Shown one piece after another: positions 8,336 through 9,654 of a DNA stretch of 9,654 nucleotides. Made by a program: the position numbers and the translations under genes. Origin of the DNA: Planctomycetia bacterium. GTDB lineage: Bacteria > Planctomycetota > UBA1135 > GCA-002686595. The notes under the pieces were generated by a model. That model searched no databases. It was not told the DNA's origin and was given only the letters and a program-made list of their open reading frames with translations. Where the stretch lies: the NCBI GenBank assembly GCA_005778045.1, contig SXKQ01000033.1, positions 1-9,654 on the forward strand, in the 5' to 3' direction. How positions within the stretch are numbered: position 1 is the stretch's first letter; each line of letters starts with the position of its first letter.

Positions 8336-9037
8336 ATGTCGACGGACTCTGGCAAGCAGGAAGCAGGCGCGGGTGGAGTCGAGGATCTCTCCAAGCTCGA
8401 GGCCAGCGATCTCGTTCAGCGCGCGCAAGCGGGCAATGCCGACGCGCTCGGCGAGCTTTTCGCACGCTACTACGCCGTGATGGTCGAGTCCGCGCGCCGC
8501 AAGCTTGGTCCGCGCCTGCGCCAGCGCGAGGATCCTGACGACCTTGCCCAGACCACGTTCCGCGAAGCCACGCGCGACTTCGCCAAGTACGAGCACCGCG
8601 GGGAAGCAGCGCTGTTGCGCTGGCTGATGCAGATCCTGCAGAACAAGATCCGCGACCGCGCCGAGCACTGGGGCGCCTCGAAGCGCGACACCAGCAAGGA
8701 AGTATCGCTCTCGGCCGGCAGCTCCGACGAGGACGGCAGCGCCGCGATCCATGATCCGGCTTCCCGCGATCTGTCCGTGACCGGCTTCGTGCAGCGCAAG
8801 GAGCGCGCCGGACGGCTCGAGGAGGCGCTCGCGGAGCTTCCCGACGAGTATCGCGAGGCCATCACGCTGGTGTTCTTCCAGGGCAAGTCCCTGCGCGAGG
8901 CGGGCGAGCAGCTCGGAGGACGGACCGAGGACGCGCTGCGCATGATGCTGCGGCGCGCCGAGGCCAAGCTCCGCGACAAGCTCAAGGGCAGCGTCGGCAA
9001 GGACTTCGATGGCGAGTGGTCGATCGAGGGCAAGTAG
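8336..9037 (+). CDS. ECF-type sigma-70 family RNA polymerase sigma factor
   Basis: The product has 233 residues. Region 2 spans about 24-112: ASDLVQRAQAGNADALGELF, the core-binding DPDDLAQTTF (66-75) and the promoter-melting/-10 helix LLRWLMQILQNKIRDRAEHW. A Ser/Asp-rich linker (about 118-160) has no region 3. Region 4 spans about 164-220: LPDEYREAITLVFFQGKSL, then the HTH GKSLREAGEQLGGRTEDALRM for -35 recognition. The layout and the R-T-E-D-A recognition helix are as in planctomycete ECF sigma factors. It binds core polymerase and directs it to a regulon not visible here. No anti-sigma gene is adjacent. A short acidic tail (KDFDGEWSIEGK) extends past region 4 and might have a regulatory role. 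The gene lies 54 bases after ligA and probably has its own promoter. Confidence 0.93.
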   Translation: MSTDSGKQEAGAGGVEDLSKLEASDLVQRAQAGNADALGELFARYYAVMVESARRKLGPRLRQREDPDDLAQTTFREATRDFAKYEHRGEAALLRWLMQILQNKIRDRAEHWGASKRDTSKEVSLSAGSSDEDGSAAIHDPASRDLSVTGFVQRKERAGRLEEALAELPDEYREAITLVFFQGKSLREAGEQLGGRTEDALRMMLRRAEAKLRDKLKGSVGKDFDGEWSIEGK

Positions 9038-9174
9038 CGCGGGCTCGGGCTCGCTCGCTCTGCTCCAGCGTGGCCCCAGCGGCTTCGAGTGCGTCGACCG
9101 GCCACCCGGGCCGTCACGGGCTCTCTCGGGCTTGCCCGGCCTGCTGTCGCGGGTCTTGGGGAGCCATCGCCGTC

Positions 9175-9186
9175 GCCCCCGGGGGC
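9175..9186. repeat. 12-bp GC palindrome upstream of the tRNA promoter
   Basis: GCCCCCGGGGGC directly abuts the putative -35 box of the tRNA gene. It may be an operator-like site or chance in GC-rich DNA. The rest of 9038-9174 holds only weak short hairpins (for example CGGCC at 9099-9103 with GGCCG at 9109-9113) and no clear terminator for the sigma gene. Confidence 0.3.
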
Positions 9187-9215
9187 TTGCCGCCCGTCTC
9201 AGTGACCGCTATCCT
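9187..9215 (+). promoter_or_regulatory. Sigma-70-like promoter of tRNA-Val
   Basis: TTGCCG (9187-9192), a 17-base spacer and TATCCT (9210-9215) give a good housekeeping-type promoter. The expected start near 9222 leaves about 8 bases of 5' leader before the mature tRNA end at 9230. Confidence 0.6.
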
Positions 9216-9229
9216 CCCCGCCCCACGTC

Positions 9230-9305
9230 GGGCCGCTAACTCAATCGGCAGAGTGCCATGTTCACAGCGTGGAAGTTACTGGTTCGAATCCAGTGCGGCC
9301 CACCA
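9230..9305 (+). tRNA. tRNA-Val (anticodon CAC)
   Basis: The 76-base cloverleaf folds fully. Acceptor GGGCCGC (9230-9236) pairs with GCGGCCC (9295-9301), followed by discriminator A and an encoded CCA. The D arm is ACTC/GAGT. The anticodon stem CCATG/CGTGG closes the loop TTCACAG, whose centre CAC reads the valine codon GUG. The variable loop is AAGTT and the T arm is ACTGG-TTCGAAT-CCAGT. The 10-25 pair is A-U where most tRNAs have G-C, a compensated change. A CAC species suits a high-GC genome that uses GUG heavily. Confidence 0.95.
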
Positions 9306-9359
9306 CTTCCCCCTCGCCGACGGGGGAGCCCGCGTCCGGGAGGGCCCGCCGCGATCACG

Positions 9360-9380
9360 AGCCCCTGACGGGGCTTTTTT
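9360..9380 (+). terminator. Intrinsic terminator after tRNA-Val
   Basis: AGCCCC (9360-9365), loop TGAC and GGGGCT (9370-9375) form a 6-bp GC-rich stem followed at once by six T residues (9375-9380). This is a classical rho-independent terminator. A second stem, TCCCCC/GGGGGA (9308-9313 with 9322-9327), lies just after the tRNA and may mark the 3' trailer for processing. Confidence 0.85.
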
Positions 9381-9454
9381 CGTGCCTGCGCGGAACCGCG
9401 CCGCGAGCGTTTCCGCGCCCCGCGCCAGTCGGTCCGGCCCGCTGCGTTCCGTAA

Positions 9455-9499
9455 AGCACACGGCCTCGGAGCCGCGTGCGCGACTCCGAGGCCGGTGCT
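9455..9499 (-). terminator. Long hairpin terminator of etfA
   Basis: CGGCCTCGGAG (9461-9471) and CTCCGAGGCCG (9484-9494) match perfectly. The stem extends through AGCAC/GTGCT to 16 bp with one bulged A at 9460 and a 12-base loop. On the minus strand it lies 25 bases after the etfA stop and is followed by a short T-tract (TTTACGG), as expected for a terminator of the leftward gene. Confidence 0.75.
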
Positions 9500-9524
9500 G
9501 CCATGCCCGAGGAAGCGAGCCGCC

Positions 9525-9654
9525 TCAGTTGGAAGCCTTGGCCTTCTTCACGGCATCCGTGAGGGCCGGAAGGATCTCGAAGGCGTCCCCGACGATGCCG
9601 AAGTCGGCGACCTTGAAGATCGGGGCCGCCGCGTCCTTGTTGATCGCGACGATG
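9525..9654 (-). CDS. etfA: Electron transfer flavoprotein alpha subunit, 3' end (partial)
   Basis: The last 42 residues are visible: [19 protein letters not shown] followed by [23 protein letters not shown] and TGA at 9525-9527. This is the FAD-binding C-terminal domain of EtfA. The (I/V)VAIN-D--APIF--ADFG-VGD pattern contacts FAD, and the tail helix ends the protein. With EtfB it passes electrons from acyl-CoA and related dehydrogenases to the membrane quinone pool via ETF-quinone oxidoreductase. The gene continues beyond the right edge, so its start, upstream partners (often etfB) and regulation cannot be seen. A hairpin terminator lies immediately downstream, so it is the last gene of its transcript. 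Confidence 0.95.
   Translation of the reverse strand, partial: IVAINKDAAAPIFKVADFGIVGDAFEILPALTDAVKKAKASN

Noticed and set aside
9276..9461. 61-codon minus-strand ORF ending in WAALDSNQ
   Set aside because: This is the well-known spurious ORF produced by reading antisense through the 3' half of a tRNA; it also runs through the terminator.

Overview
This is a high-GC (about 70%) bacterial chromosomal segment. It most likely comes from a Planctomycetota member of the Poly30/Saltatorellus type. The lineage call rests on the C-terminal module of the secreted subtilase-like protein (a GSGKVGSSG start and an FQYWFRDAAAPDGTG end), the style of the ECF sigma factor, and the rarity of Shine-Dalgarno sites. 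It is an inference from remembered family features, not a search.

Left edge (1-405): the last 25 residues of an Fe/Mn superoxide dismutase ([20 protein letters not shown]...) end at 203. The sequence just upstream (1 to about 125) is not SOD in any frame, has a lower GC content (about 58%) and carries an imperfect palindrome. The gene is therefore cut by a rearrangement, insertion or misassembly. A 19-bp hairpin with a GAAA loop follows the SOD stop.

Centre-left (406-5100): a membrane hybrid histidine kinase (+) converges on a 79-residue HTH-like protein (-). That gene is divergent from a secreted subtilisin-like protein (+), which converges on a Bax-inhibitor-1/YccA-type membrane protein (-). 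At both convergent junctions a palindromic sequence covers the two stop codons.

Centre-right (5271-9037): four genes on the + strand: a DUF669-like small protein, cytidine deaminase, NAD-dependent DNA ligase (LigA) and an ECF sigma factor. The first three are tightly packed and suggest a nucleotide/DNA metabolism operon. The sigma factor appears to have its own near-leaderless promoter.

Right edge (9187-9654): a tRNA-Val(CAC) with its own promoter and a good intrinsic terminator. Then comes the 3' end of etfA on the - strand with a long hairpin terminator.

No CRISPR array, complete mobile element or defence system is visible. The most notable points are the broken sod junction, a subtilase with Glu in the catalytic Asp position, and a LigA with substitutions at usually invariant positions. 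No stretch over 300 bases lacks a gene.
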